A stretch of 64,000 nucleotides of DNA from Uranotaenia lowii (Eukaryota > Arthropoda > Insecta > Diptera > Culicidae), in assembly GCF_029784155.1 (NCBI RefSeq), contig NC_073691.1, positions 125,302,714 through 125,366,713 on the forward strand. The letters run 5' to 3'. A program made the position numbers and the translations under genes. Within the stretch, counting starts at the first letter, position 1, and every line of letters starts with the position of its first letter. The notes beneath the pieces are model-generated. The model did not search any database and had not been told where the DNA came from. It saw only the letters and a program-made list of their open reading frames with translations. Of the stretch, positions 36,942-49,481 are shown piece after piece.

Positions 36942-37129
36942 CCAACACCGAGAATGCCGTAAATTCGATACCGCCAGACTTAGTGCTACATATGCAGGAA
37001 TTCTACAATCAGTTAAAACACACACACCAAAACAAAAAGCAATAGAAATAGTACAAACACACGTGCCCACACACTGTACAAAACCAATCTTTCCCACATC
37101 TAAGATCAGAACCCGAAAATTCAACACAT

Positions 37130-39830
37130 AATTTTACCCAGACGTCCCACACATCTCAGTGAGACACCATGTTAAATTGTAAATAATTGTGATAATTATT
37201 TCTTTTTATCCGTTTAAAAACGTAAGGTTCAAGTTAATACTTTACACAAAAATAACATATCGCCTACCACAGACGAGCAACGAATTCTGGACTCCTAACC
37301 GTTGGATAAAAACGTCAATGACAAGAATAACAGACTGATAAGTGAGTTACACACTACTTATTTTAATAATCACAAACAACGCTCCGAAACAAATTTGTAA
37401 CTCAATAATAAATTTATAGTTCCCTTGGAAAAAACCACCAAAACTGGTCGAAACGTCGGGTATTTCAAAACAAAGTTTTTTGATATACTTGAAAGACCGA
37501 AAAAGTCTAAAATATCTAATGAACAACATCCGTTCGTAACATTAAACCAAGTTAACAAAAACCTTCAAACTTTATCTGGTGGATTTCTGAAAAGTCAAAG
37601 GGGTGGTTTACAAAAGATGAATTTGGTTTTTGTTCCGGCCTAATAGGTTGTCGTTGAAACATTTGAAAATCATGTTTGGATTAGATGACTGACTGAAAGG
37701 CCCAGTTTCTTAACTTGAATGATAAATACGGTAGCAGTTTTGTATTTATTTTGTCCTAAAATCCTCTTCATGTTCATGAAGTAGTTCATGAATCATCGTC
37801 AAAATTTGTCTTATTTGGTCAACCTGGAATGTTTGGATTCAATTTCGAAAAGCTGTGCTGCAGGTCGCCGTCTCGGCACACAGCTGAACGAATTATTTAG
37901 AAGGAACCAACCAACGAAATTCGACTACAGATAGGTCATAAATAAATTAAAAAATAATAACTGCCTCTCCTCAATCAGCCACAACCAACAACGCGGCCGA
38001 CACGCGATGGTGCGTGTACAGGACCCGATGCCAGCCAGAAAGTTCGTTTGCTTAAAATCCAATCGAATTGTGAGAACTTTGGCGCGGGGCGGGGGTGTAA
38101 AGTTCTTAGGGGTTTATTGTCATAAGACTGGTACTTTTTTCTTGTTTTCGTTGTGGGTGGGAAAAATGTAGGAGTGCGAGTGTGTATTTTTATATTTGAA
38201 AATGTCATGTCTGTTCTTCAATTTCGTCGAAATTATAGATTCATTAAGGGTTGCCCAAATGTTACATTCTATTTATGTTTAGCTAAATGATTGTCTAATT
38301 GCGATTAAGAAGGGTTAGATAGAGACTTTCAGTCGAAGACTTTGTTTCCAAATTTTCAAGTCATGATATTTGAGCACTAATATCAAGCAACGATTACACA
38401 ATTATTGGTCATAAATACAACTTTTCCATTGACTAACCCCCTTTTGACACGTTTATAGCTAATAAACAAAATAAACAGCCCATCTCACGTGTCTGATGGA
38501 GGAAGTTGTTATATTTATTTTGATATGTTTTCAAATCAATAAATCGTCGATACGGATTGCCGTCAGTTATTATGATAACGATTATTTCTTTCGTTTCATT
38601 AAGTGGCTGATGATCGATCGATGACGTTCATTTGTGCAATTGAGCTCTTGCATCGGCCACAGGTCACGTTTTGCCGAGTTTGAAACATATCAACACAAGG
38701 TGTGCCATTTGAATGGAAGATTACAGGCTTATAATTAGTAGAAAGTGTAGTATAGGTTTAATTTTTAAGGTCAGGTTCTGCTTGTTAATACCTACCATCA
38801 TTGGAAGTCTTTTTTTGATTGTACTTTTTTTTGTGAATGCAACAAAGAAACGTAGGCAATTCACATTTAACTTCAAAACGATAAAATCGAAATTCTGTCA
38901 ATAACGACACGTACCGGATGGATCGTTAAAACATATATCTTTTCAAACTTGATTACAAGCACCATCCCCAACCCAAGAGCCTTTTTGCGTCTTTCTGGCT
39001 TCCATTCTTCCAAATCGTAATGGTATACACGTGAGAATTCATGCGTGTTGTTAAGGCTGGTGCCATCCTTTATCGGAAAAATGTTGATAACTTTTTCATC
39101 TCTTTATGATGAACGGGTTCTTTTTTTGTTGGTATGGCCAAAAAATTTTCACCAAATCAAACTTGACGAGCCGCCCGTTATATGGTTGGTTGTTTTCCGT
39201 TGCCGAAAAGTAGAGTCTCGTGGGAAGTTTCGGTAGCTGAGAATGAAGTTAGTTGCAGGATCTCTAGTGAAGTTGGAGCACAGGCTGGAGTTTATTCTTC
39301 ATCCGGAGAACTTAATCCAATACATGAGGATGGATACCGGGATGAGGAAAAAGTTTTGTCTTATCAGGTGGGAAAAAATCCGGTCGGAGTGGGATTATTG
39401 AAATTGACTGCGAGACAGATGAGGAAGTAAGGGATTAAAAAAAGTAAAATAGGGTGTTTCAACCAAATAAGTTTAACCTTCTACTGCATGGACTATGAAT
39501 TCATTTTGAAAAATATTTTCCCCAACGGAAATAACTTAATTGACCTCCAACTAAGCAATTTATGCCAAAAAAAATGTTATTTTAATTGTTTCTATCTTTT
39601 CTACAGTGTGAGAAATATTTTTTTCTGTGTCTCATAATTGCTATTTAAATTTTTTATGCATTAAAATTATTAAAATTATTTTACAGTATTCAATAACGCT
39701 AAAAAAAATGTGAAAAACATCGAGGACATATAAAGGCTAGTATGCAGTAGAGAGATAGTGGAAACTGACCCTGAATTTAGAAATTTTCCATCTGGTCCTA
39801 AATTCTTAACTCCGTTTATTTTGTAAACAT
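37130..39830. other. Unassigned non-coding stretch
   Basis: AT-rich sequence without recognised genes. The open frame at 39182-39430 has no family resemblance I can name and no clear splice context. Confidence 0.35.
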
Positions 39831-40617
39831 ACCCAGTAAACCATTAAGCCCTGTTATAAGCCGCATAAGGGACAAAGAATAACACTTCAGTGCTTATTAG
39901 TCGTAAAGAATGCTTTCAAATGCCGATAGGCTCTGTTGGAATGAAGACGTGAAATAGGCCGTATATCGGTTTTTACGTGGTGCTTCAGGGCTTTGAAGCC
40001 CTATGGATCAAATTGACATACATGTCAATACGTTTCAAAATGACATTTTATGGCTTAGAGAAAAATAAACAAATAAAAACATCATTCAAAAGATGAAGTG
40101 AAATGATAAAAATTTTGCGATCGAATTGAATACTTTTTGGCAATTATCGAAACAATGGATGAAGTGTAAAATACAGTGAACACTGTGCTTCTAAGATTTT
40201 ACCATCAATAAAAATGATTTATTCAAAATTATTATGCTCTACGATGTTTTTCTATCCAATTAGAATCTCACAATCCTCATTTAAGAAGACCTAATTTTCG
40301 CTTATTGACAGAAGAGCATAAATAGTACATGCAGCAAAGTTACCAATAAAAGCATATAATCTTCATAAAGATATATAGAAATTCTAAGTTCGATTCCAGT
40401 TCTTATCCAAACAATTTAAAAAGCATGAGTGTAAGAGAGATAGAAAGATAGAATAAATAAAAATAGCATTGGGGAAAAAGACAAAACATTAAATCATGTT
40501 TTTTCTTTATTTTTTTGTTGGATAAATATTTTGACAGCTTCGCATTGGCATATTTTGAAAGTGGGGTCAGGCCGTTAATCGGCCGAAATACACGCCAAAA
40601 GTGGCTTTAGAACAGCA

Positions 40618-40674
40618 CTATAGTCGAATATAGGGCTTGATGAGCTTTTAAAGCAGGTTCTATATTCGACTATA
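40618..40674. repeat. Hairpin with 15-bp perfect stem
   Basis: TATAGTCGAATATAG and its complement CTATATTCGACTATA are separated by about 27 bp. It may be part of a decayed MITE between about 39830 and 40690, in which GTTATAAGCC and CTATAAGGCTG words face each other. Confidence 0.6.
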
Positions 40675-41465
40675 AGGCTGAACTAATTGATTCTAACATT
40701 CGATTATGATTTGGTTTCTGAAATTGAGGTTCTAATCTATGGAAAATAACACTGAATTGGCAACGATTGAAAAGCTGATTGGGGCATGAATGGGATAGCT
40801 AAGTCGCAGACTGGGACTCCGAGTAATACCATACCATCTGATTCATTTAGAAAAAAATATGGATTCAAATTACTTTATGTTGCTTGAAATTAAATGCAAT
40901 ATTTATTTGAAGTAAAATTCATGGTTCTCCATAAAGAGATTTTTGGAAAATTTAAGAAAAAAAATTAACTAAGACAATAAATGATTTCAAAGTTAGTTAT
41001 TTTATCATCAGCATTTTTACAGAAATTAAATTTTACTACATATTTTGACTGTTGAGATTTAGGGATCCTGCAGTTTTCGTTTGTAAACTTTGAAAATATG
41101 AGACAGTTTATAAGTCATTAATTTTCTGTATTTTTTTTTTATTTCAAAGCGAAATATTCATGGTTGCTGCTTATAAAATCTAATTTCATATATTTATTTA
41201 TGCGCTTATAAGAGTGATAAAATATACTTTTTTTAATTTTTAATTTGAACTCGAACGAAGGTTTTAATTAATTTTCATTTGAAATCTACAGGTGAGACTT
41301 TCAAAGCGGATAAAGAAAGTAAAATAAAAATGAAATGAAGAATGGAGAATTTACGGAGAATGATAGGTTTCTACAAGCATATCATTTTTCATAGATTGTT
41401 TTTTCCTTATTCTGTATTCATTACAACATTTTTCCTTACTTACAGTTGGGTTTAGAAAAGAACAA

Positions 41466-41965
41466 NNNNNNNNNNNNNNNNNNNNNNNNNNNNNNNNNNN
41501 NNNNNNNNNNNNNNNNNNNNNNNNNNNNNNNNNNNNNNNNNNNNNNNNNNNNNNNNNNNNNNNNNNNNNNNNNNNNNNNNNNNNNNNNNNNNNNNNNNNN
41601 NNNNNNNNNNNNNNNNNNNNNNNNNNNNNNNNNNNNNNNNNNNNNNNNNNNNNNNNNNNNNNNNNNNNNNNNNNNNNNNNNNNNNNNNNNNNNNNNNNNN
41701 NNNNNNNNNNNNNNNNNNNNNNNNNNNNNNNNNNNNNNNNNNNNNNNNNNNNNNNNNNNNNNNNNNNNNNNNNNNNNNNNNNNNNNNNNNNNNNNNNNNN
41801 NNNNNNNNNNNNNNNNNNNNNNNNNNNNNNNNNNNNNNNNNNNNNNNNNNNNNNNNNNNNNNNNNNNNNNNNNNNNNNNNNNNNNNNNNNNNNNNNNNNN
41901 NNNNNNNNNNNNNNNNNNNNNNNNNNNNNNNNNNNNNNNNNNNNNNNNNNNNNNNNNNNNNNNNN
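41466..41965. other. Assembly gap
   Basis: Exactly 500 N, most likely a placeholder of arbitrary length. Any frame spanning it is meaningless. Confidence 0.99.
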
Positions 41966-42575
41966 TCTCGCGCTTATCATACATCTATAAATGTGTGGAC
42001 TGATAACCCTGGCGCAGCAAAGGTTCACGACAGTAGGAAAATATTTATGCTGTCCTATCCGTTATGGATCTGCAGAAGGCTCACGTGTTCCTATGAAGAC
42101 GATCTTTAAAAACCTACATGAATGATTTGAAATCTCAAGTGGACTTAAATAAATCCAAGCTGTAAGGGAAATTACGGAGAAAAAATTTACAGATATTCAC
42201 GGCTCTCCAATGTCTTTAGTTTGAATTGCACAATTTGTTCATTCAACGTGAGTATCTAGGATGAATCACTGTACGTGGCATTCGATAGACCAGTGCTAGA
42301 TTTATTTGTCGATCAATTATGTAATTATTTAATAATATATAGTCAATATAAAAGATGAATCAGCCATCCTGTGAGGTTTATTCAAGTTTCTATTATTTTG
42401 TTATAGTTTTAAAAATCATTTTAATAATATTTTAAACAATAATTTTTTTTTTAAGAATGTTACCCGCTTTTTGTTTATGTCGGTACGCAAATTATTTTCA
42501 AATGTTATCTCGACTAGCGGATGTTTGAGAGTCCCTGTAGGAAATTTCTGCAGTAGAAAACACGTACGGTGCAGC

Positions 42576-42938
42576 CAGGGATGCCAGGTGGTTTTTTCAA
42601 AAATGACACAACATGAAGAAAAAAAACAGGATTTCAAGCAGAATCTCGGCTGGCCTGCAGTTTATATGCAAAAACACCATTGCAATATTATTTGAACCGA
42701 AGGTTATCATGGGACTATCATTAAATGGGTTAAACTTTTTTTCAGATTTTTTTCGATGTTCTGATCATTTATATTTAAATGCATTTATAATTTAGGCATT
42801 TTTATACAGGACAATTCAGAGCATTTAGAGACCATTTTTTTCTAAAAATCAGGACAAATGAGAACAATGTGAAATAATCAGGACGGTCTCTCGAAAATCA
42901 GGATAAATGCTGAAAAATCGGGATGCCTGGCACCTCTG
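42576..42938. mobile_element. hAT-like MITE, about 363 bp
   Basis: The ends are inverted: CAGGGATGCCAGG on the left, and CAGAGGTGCCAGG when the right end is complemented. This matches the CAGNG start of hAT elements. Inside there are AAAATCAGGA and AAAAATCGGGA words, and no coding frame. The flanking 8-mers (GGTGCAGC and GAGCATCG) do not match well, so the target duplication is decayed or absent. Confidence 0.65.
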
Positions 42939-43114
42939 GAGCATCGACAAGTAGAATATGATTCATTTCGCTTATCTAATATCCGATAAATACACTTATT
43001 TTATTAAGAGTGCTCTTATAGGATTTATAGAATTCTGCAAAAAAAAAATGAATTCGACTGAAATAATAATGTGCCATTCCCAAGTAACACCGGTGGTTTA
43101 ATTAGACTCCTCAA

Positions 43115-44454
43115 CTGCCGTGTTACGCCGAAGTGACGCATAAACCATTTTTGTTTTAAGCGAATAAAAGCGATTTTTTTCCTCTTTATTCGTTGATCTA
43201 AAACTTTTCATAAAATGTGATCTGTACAATTTATGCAAAGATAGATGACATATGCAGCCTTTTGAAACACAATTCTTCATTTTGCGTAAAATTCGTACAA
43301 TTGCTCAAACTGGATATGCGTCAATTCGGCGTATAAACGTTTGTCTTGATTTGACGATTCTCCGTCGGAGTGACGTTTATCCATTAGTCTTATCGTGCAA
43401 CTGGAACAAATTTCGTTTTCCAGTTAAAATGGCCAGTGCGTTGAATCTTCTTAAATTGTATTCGAGTGAGAAAGAACTATAGGGTGTTAAAAATAGGGTG
43501 TCCAGCGACCAAAACTGGCCGAAATCAAATATGTGAAATTCGTTAGAGGATCCTTTCCGTTTCATTATAAATTTTGTTTTAAAGGAAATTGGAAGCGATT
43601 TTCATTATTCACAGTGAAACAACTAAAGGAAGTATTGCTTCCGGACTTTTACTTCAATTTGCGGTTCACGATAGAAATGAAAACAGAGGAATAGAGGTTG
43701 AAAAAAAAACGATTTTAAAGAAACTTTGTCCGCTAATGCCATATAATAAGAAAGATTTTTGGGAAAAGTTCGACGAAAAAATGTTTTTGGGGGAGTTTTA
43801 ATTTATAATTGTTCTTTTTAAAATGATTTTCATACTAAATAAATATTTGATTTTTTTTAAACTTCTTCTCATTTTAAAACTGGAATTCCTCTTGTTAATA
43901 ATATTCGAGTGCACAGGTTTAAAAATAAATATTACTATTGATTTCACCACACAAACAAATTTATTTGTAATTAAAAACAACGTAGAATTTGAGAAAAATA
44001 AGTTTTATTCTACAAATGTTAAATAATTTCTTCTTTTTTTTTAAATTAAGGTAGATGTTGATATTTGTATTAACATTATATTTACCAAACAGGCTCGACA
44101 ACTTTTCTTTGTTTGAGACCCCTTTTTTCTGAGGCAGGTGGGGGCTGAAGGGCTTCTCTATTTTATTTTGAAAAGATCGTCATGTTGAAAATTGATCTTT
44201 TTCTAAAGCTGAGGAATGTCACTTAAAAATTATACGGGTTATTGAAGTTGTTCTGTATCGCTTTCAAAAACGCATGGATATGCGTCACTTCGGCGTATAA
44301 ATCGCACTTTTTACGATTTGTTTTTCTCGATTTTCTCAAATATTTTCTAGATTTTTTGAAAGTATTTGAAAGCTCATAGGAAAACGCACAAAATAGTGTC
44401 AAAAAGTCAAAATCGACAATAATGGATATGCGTTACTTCGTCATATCACGGCAG
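43115..44454. mobile_element. DNA-transposon-like element with TCAA target duplication
   Basis: The left end CTGCCGTGTTACGCCGAAGT and right end (complement) CTGCCGTGATATGACGAAGT form imperfect inverted repeats of about 27 bp, continuing to ACGCATA. TCAA lies at 43111-43114 and 44455-44458, a 4-bp duplication. The subterminal word GGATATGCGTCA(A/C)TTCGGCGTATAAA recurs inside at about 43314 and 44277. The superfamily is not known to me; a 4-bp duplication is compatible with several groups. Confidence 0.65.
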
Positions 44455-46014
44455 TCAATATAAAACTTAAACTTTATCTAGAAGCCTGCTATAAAACTTT
44501 ATTACTTGGGATTGGAAATCAAGAGAGACCAAATATTTCTTTCTACAACAAGTTTTTGAAATTTGATTTTTGTCTGCCTCCGTTACTACTCATTTCTTTA
44601 TTGACACATTTTACGATGCCACCAAAAATTTACAAACTTAATAACAACGAAGAAGCTATGAATTCCAAATTCGGCGTATAAACGTTTGTCTTGATTTGAC
44701 GATTCTCCGTCGGAGTGACGTTTATCCATTAGTCTTATCGTGCAACTGGAACAAATTTCGTTTTCCAGTTAAAATGGCCAGTGCGTTGAATCTTCTTAAA
44801 TTGTATTCGAGTGAGAAAGAACTATAGGGTGTTAAAAATAGGGTGTCCAGCGACCAAAACTGGCCGAAATCAAATATGTGAAATTCGTTAGAGGATCCTT
44901 TCCGTTTCATTATAAATTTTGTTTTAAAGGAAATTGGAAGCGATTTTCATTATTCACAGTGAAACAACTAAAGGAAGTATTGCTTCCGGACTTTTACTTC
45001 AATTTGCGGTTCACGATAGAAATGAAAACAGAGGAATAGAGGTTGAAAAAAAAACGATTTTAAAGAAACTTTGTCCGCTAATGCCATATAATAAGAAAGA
45101 TTTTTGGGAAAAGTTCGACGAAAAAATGTTTTTGGGGGAGTTTTAATTTATAATTGTTCTTTTTAAAATGATTTTCATACTAAATAAATATTTGATTTTT
45201 TTTAAACTTCTTCTCATTTTAAAACTGGAATTCCTCTTGTTAATAATATTCGAGTGCACAGGTTTAAAAATAAATATTACTATTGATTTCACCACACAAA
45301 CAAATTTATTTGTAATTAAAAACAACGTAGAATTTGAGAAAAATAAGTTTTATTCTACAAATGTTAAATAATTTCTTCTTTTTTTTTAAATTAAGGTAGA
45401 TGTTGATATTTGTATTAACATTATATTTACCAAACAGGCTCGACAACTTTTCTTTGTTTGAGACCCCTTTTTTCTGAGGCAGGTGGGGGCTGAAGGGCTT
45501 CTCTATTTTATTTTGAAAAGATCGTCATGTTGAAAATTGATCTTTTTCTAAAGCTGAGGAATGTCACTTAAAAATTATACGGGTTATTGAAGTTGTTCTG
45601 TATCGCTTTCAAAAACGCATGGATATGCGTCACTTCGGCGTATAAATCGCACTTTTTACGATTTGTTTTTCTCGATTTTCTCAAATATTTTCTAGATTTT
45701 TTGAAAGTATTTGAAAGCTCATAGGAAAACGCACAAAATAGTGTCAAAAAGTCAAAATCGACAATAATGGATATGCGTTACTTCGTCATATCACGGCAGT
45801 CAATATAAAACTTAAACTTTATCTAGAAGCCTGCTATAAAACTTTATTACTTGGGATTGGAAATCAAGAGAGACCAAATATTTCTTTCTACAACAAGTTT
45901 TTGAAATTTGATTTTTGTCTGCCTCCGTTACTACTCATTTCTTTATTGACACATTTTACGATGCCACCAAAAATTTACAAACTTAATAACAACGAAGAAG
46001 CTATGAATTCCAAA
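43325..46014. repeat. Tandem duplication of 1,345 bp, copies apparently identical
   Basis: 43325-44669 is followed directly by a second copy at 44670-46014. All small frames repeat at an offset of exactly 1,345 with identical translation. The junction reads AATTCCAAA then TTCGGCG, and the second copy ends AATTCCAAA before unique sequence. The duplication cuts through the TCAA element, so the array has one left end and two right ends. It is either a very recent duplication or an assembly artefact. Confidence 0.92.
43575..43801 (+). pseudogene. Exon-like fragment in the TCAA element
   Basis: After an acceptor-like TTTTGTTTTAAAG, an open frame reads SETTKGSIASGLLLQFAVHD, then KKTILKKLCPLMPYNKKDF and EKMFLGEF before the TAA at 43799-43801. 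AT-rich sequence follows. The frame has no ATG of its own and would need an upstream exon; the ATG at 43430 (MASALNLLKLYSSEKEL) ends in a stop just before. It is possibly the tail of a transposase or of a captured gene. The same fragment is repeated at 44920-45146. Confidence 0.35.
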
Positions 46015-46288
46015 ATGGCAATTGTGATAAAAATTGGTACAGTAGTTTTGCGGATGAAGCCAAAACTGTAAACCGGTTATTTGCTAATTGTGTTTTGATC
46101 CATAAGTTTTCTAAAATCACTTGTGAATGCTAACGGGTGGCAACTAAAATTTTGGAGTTTTTTAGAGGCCATAATACTCAAACATAAACGAGCTCAGAGA
46201 AAAATGAGAGTGTGTATGTGTTAGCTTTCCTTCTTCTCTTTTCGCCAGTATTTTTTGTTTTGTTTATGTTCGCTCTGTTTTGCTCAAA

Positions 46289-47760
46289 ATGCCGTCGAAA
46301 CCATGATGCATCTAGGATGGTGATCTCATATTGCCAAAAAGTAGACGAGGGTTGGATGCGGAGGAGGGAGTTCCGGACAGTTTAGCAAAGCTGGAAGAGA
46401 TTCGATCGATAGACGACAGTGCCAGCTTGGCCGGTAGCGGTGAGCAACTTTTATTATCCATTACTTATAACCAATTTATGCTTTTTCAACACTATTTTCT
46501 TCCAGAAGCTGTTTGGTTACCGGAAGCAGCAGAAAGTCATCGGGGAGGATGGAAACCTGGCGAGGCATTGCATTCCATCAGCCGAGAAGCGCCCCGTTCA
46601 TGAATCTGGCAGATGGAAGTTAAATCAAGCACAACTACTGGATAAACAGTGGAGCAAAAGCGGCACCAAATAAAAAACACTGGGCTGGAAGGAAATGCAG
46701 CCAGCAGGCATAGCTATGCCCGGGAACAAATGTGGAAAAGTGTTTAATTTGGCGTTTCCCAATATTAATAAAAAAAAAGTGCTCCATCTGCAGTACAAAA
46801 TAGAACCAACGGAAATTACAACATCCGGAAGGTGCATTCGGAAAATCCTGTTGGGCCAGCAGGCCTCCCTGCGGGAACATTCGTCCTTCATCGAGATAAA
46901 ACATCTGTTGCCATCGCTGCTCCAATTGAGCAATCCGAATCTGATGCCTATCATTTCGGAGAACCAGATGGAGTTTTGATCCTGTTGAACAAGCAAGGGA
47001 ATCGATTAGCTGCAACTGCATCTCTAACACCTGGCATCCCTGGACCCCTTTTTTCTTAAACGCTACAGCCAGCTGTCAAAACTTTTTTCAATATGGCTGA
47101 ACGTGCGATTTGGCATATGAGACCACCATCCTAGATGCATCATGGTCGAAACAAGAAGCGTTTCGCGAGCATGTTGCACAGTTCTACCCGAATTGCATAA
47201 AAATCTTGGCAAAAAGTATGCAGTACAACATTTTAAAAGTGAAAATGTGGCGGCTTCCACTGTTCACCATATCCTAAAATCCCCAACAACTTCTTGTAAG
47301 CAAGGTAATGGCAGACCAGCGAAAATTATGGACGCAAAAGCACTTCGTTTTCTTTCTCGAGGCTTCAACAACAAGGATTCACTGAGCCAACGAGATGCCG
47401 CCAAAAAGCTCCAGAATACACTGAGAAACTGATTTCACCTTTTAAATCTCAATGCTGCTGGATGATAGCAAATTTTCAAAAGAAAACAATCCTGCCTGAA
47501 TACCCATTCGATCCCATTTGTACCCAAGGACCACAACCCGACAAATCTGTCTCAGTATCGCCCATTGGAAAATTTTTTCTTAACTTTGAGCTCATTGGTG
47601 TTCAAAAAAAAAAATGGAGAGCCAGAACTGCAAACATTTGATTGGTAGATCAAGAGATGTTTACACAAAGTTTACATGAAGGCCGTACAACACTCCTGTT
47701 CCAACATCAAACGGATGCTTCGGCGAACAGTCGATTATGGACCGTTTTCCACTGTTCACT
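46289..47760 (+). pseudogene. Degenerate Tc1/mariner-type transposase
   Basis: ATG at 46289 reads MPSK, then is broken by the insertion 46301-47145 and resumes after it as QEAFREHVAQFY. A frameshift leads to LHKNLGKKYAVQHFKSENV and ASTVHHILK, a helix-turn-helix typical of the family, then GRPAKIMDAKALRF. The middle with the first two catalytic aspartates is missing. The C-terminal part near 47517 reads FVPKDHNPTNLSQYRPLENF, matching the region of the third acidic residue, followed by stops. It is related in plan to ITmD37E but is a different family. Confidence 0.75.
46301..47145. mobile_element. 845-bp inverted-repeat element with exon-like content, inserted in the transposase
   Basis: TCGAAA at 46295-46300 and 47146-47151 is a 6-bp target duplication; a 4-bp CGAA reading with one more terminal base is equally possible. 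Joining the flanks restores MPSKQEAFREH of the host transposase. The ends are CCATGATGCATCTAGGATGG on both sides (inverted), extending about 36 bp with mismatches. Inside, GTGAGC at 46440 and TATTTTCTTCCAG ending at 46505 could delimit a 66-bp intron. The flanking frame reads GVPDSLAKLEEIRSIDDSA before it and EAVWLPEAAESHRGGWKPGE after it. No known domain was recognised. Confidence 0.7.
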
Positions 47761-47882
47761 GATTTGTTTTCACCAATGGACAATGTACCTTTAACTCCAA
47801 TAAATCAAATCTTTTTCAAGTACACTTGACTTTTACTCACAGCTTGAAAGAGAAATTCCAAAATTTTAGTTGTCATCCGTTA

Positions 47883-49480
47883 TTTATGCTGTAAAATTTT
47901 TATTCATTCATTAAAAATGCAAAAAGTTTGTACTTTGCCTGTAAGTTTTGAATATTAATAGAACAATCATCAACAACCTAATCTGCTTCGGTTAGTTTTC
48001 AGAACTGCGTTGTAACGTTTAATCACAAAACTCAAAGCTGCAGCACGATTACAAGTTGTTTTCCAACGTTGGAAGAATTGAGTAGTTTCAAAAGTTTTCG
48101 CAAATTTAATTTGCATCATTGCCGTTTGAGGAATTCAAATTTTTTAAACTTTAAAAACACAGGAAAATAAAAAAAAATGTGGGTTGTTTTCTATAGCGTG
48201 CTACAAAAGGATTTTTACTTTCAAAATTTTCCTTTAATGCAATAAAAACAAGCCATTTCATCGAAGTTCTAATAAAACATGTCGCCGATGCAAACAATTT
48301 TATTACAAACCGTAGTGTATATTATGATAAAATTCTACCATTTCCCTCTGAGGACTAGTTTTTTTTTGTAAATGTTGCTTCGCTAATGCAAAGACACTCT
48401 CAAGAGCAACGGCATATCGTCGTAAAAAGACTGGTGCCATATAAAATGCAAATGAGCAACATTAGTACTGGTCAGTTGGGTATATGTCACGACCTCAATA
48501 ATGGCGCGGGTGGGTTCACGAGATGGGCAATAAAAATAAGTCCGCCCTTCAAAGTGTTTTTTGGACCCGCGTGCGCTATTATCGGAAGCTGATAACCATC
48601 ATATTGCCGGGAATCGCAAATAAACGAAATCAACACATTAAGCGAGCTCAGAAGCAGTCGGAGAGGGATGACCTGAGTGAGTTAGAATGAAGACAGGATC
48701 GTCACGTCTCATAAAAGTGAAACAGTGTGATAAAATGGGTTGAACTTGATGGATTTTTCGTGGAAAAAGTGTGCAATTAAGGGCTAATGTTATGCCCTCA
48801 ACAGTGTACCTTTAAATAGGTCAACGGTTGTCATTTTTTTTGTTGAAAATCCGAACTTCCGATTCCGATCAACAATCATGAGAGTTCGGCGTAAAATGGT
48901 TCTGCTTTCGGGAAGAATCTTTCTGTCGTCACCGGTAAAGGTTAATCATACAGAATAAGTGATACAGCAAATATGTCAACTGGAGCGTACAAATTCCACT
49001 ACCTACATTTTCCCCGACTAGGTGTCACATTTGGTCAAGATCGATTCTACTTCATCCATGCTGGAATTGAGTAAAGTCGAGCCGAAATGATGTTTCCTAA
49101 TATTTTCTTACCTGCTACCTTTAAGGTTTTGTTTGTTTTCGTAAGCAATAGAAGGAGATAATATTTTTCTTGAAAATATCAAGAATACATATTCCACCTT
49201 CGATGAACAACCTCTACACACTGGTGGGTCCAAAACAAACACATTACATACATTTTATTTCATTAGCTTTCCTAACCTTAATCTGGAAAGCTCGATATCA
49301 CATCCTAATCGAGGAAATTCTTCTAAGAGAATCACATGATCTTGGAACCTGGAAAAATCCTAAGTTGACCAAAAATAAAAAAGGATTTAATTCTAAATTT
49401 CAGAGTTCCCCAATTTTTTTCTTTTGTGTAACAACTTATAAAAAACTGGAATTGATTAAAACAATTTTTTTTTTCATAAC
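47883..49480. other. Unassigned non-coding stretch
   Basis: No gene or repeat recognised. A GC-richer patch at 48380-48720 has no supported frame. Confidence 0.35.
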
Positions 49481-49481
49481 T

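Larger units (their letters stand above)
46133..47880 (+). mobile_element. Tc1/mariner-type transposon, split by an 845-bp insertion
   Basis: TA at 46131-46132 and 47881-47882 flanks inverted ends ACGGGTGGCAACTAAAATTT and (complement) ACGGATGACAACTAAAATTT, which continue TGGA. Without the inner insertion the element is about 0.9 kb, already internally deleted. Confidence 0.85.

Noticed and set aside
36934..37127. Extension of the RT frame upstream of the LINE copy
   Set aside because: It lies outside the target duplication in flanking DNA and does not match the related full-length ORF.
36004..37131. 375-aa open frame on the + strand
   Set aside because: Antisense shadow of the LINE reverse transcriptase on the minus strand.
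41351..42028. Open frames spanning the gap
   Set aside because: They consist almost wholly of undetermined bases.
42568..42946. 8-bp target duplication for the hAT-like MITE
   Set aside because: GGTGCAGC and GAGCATCG share too few bases to claim it.
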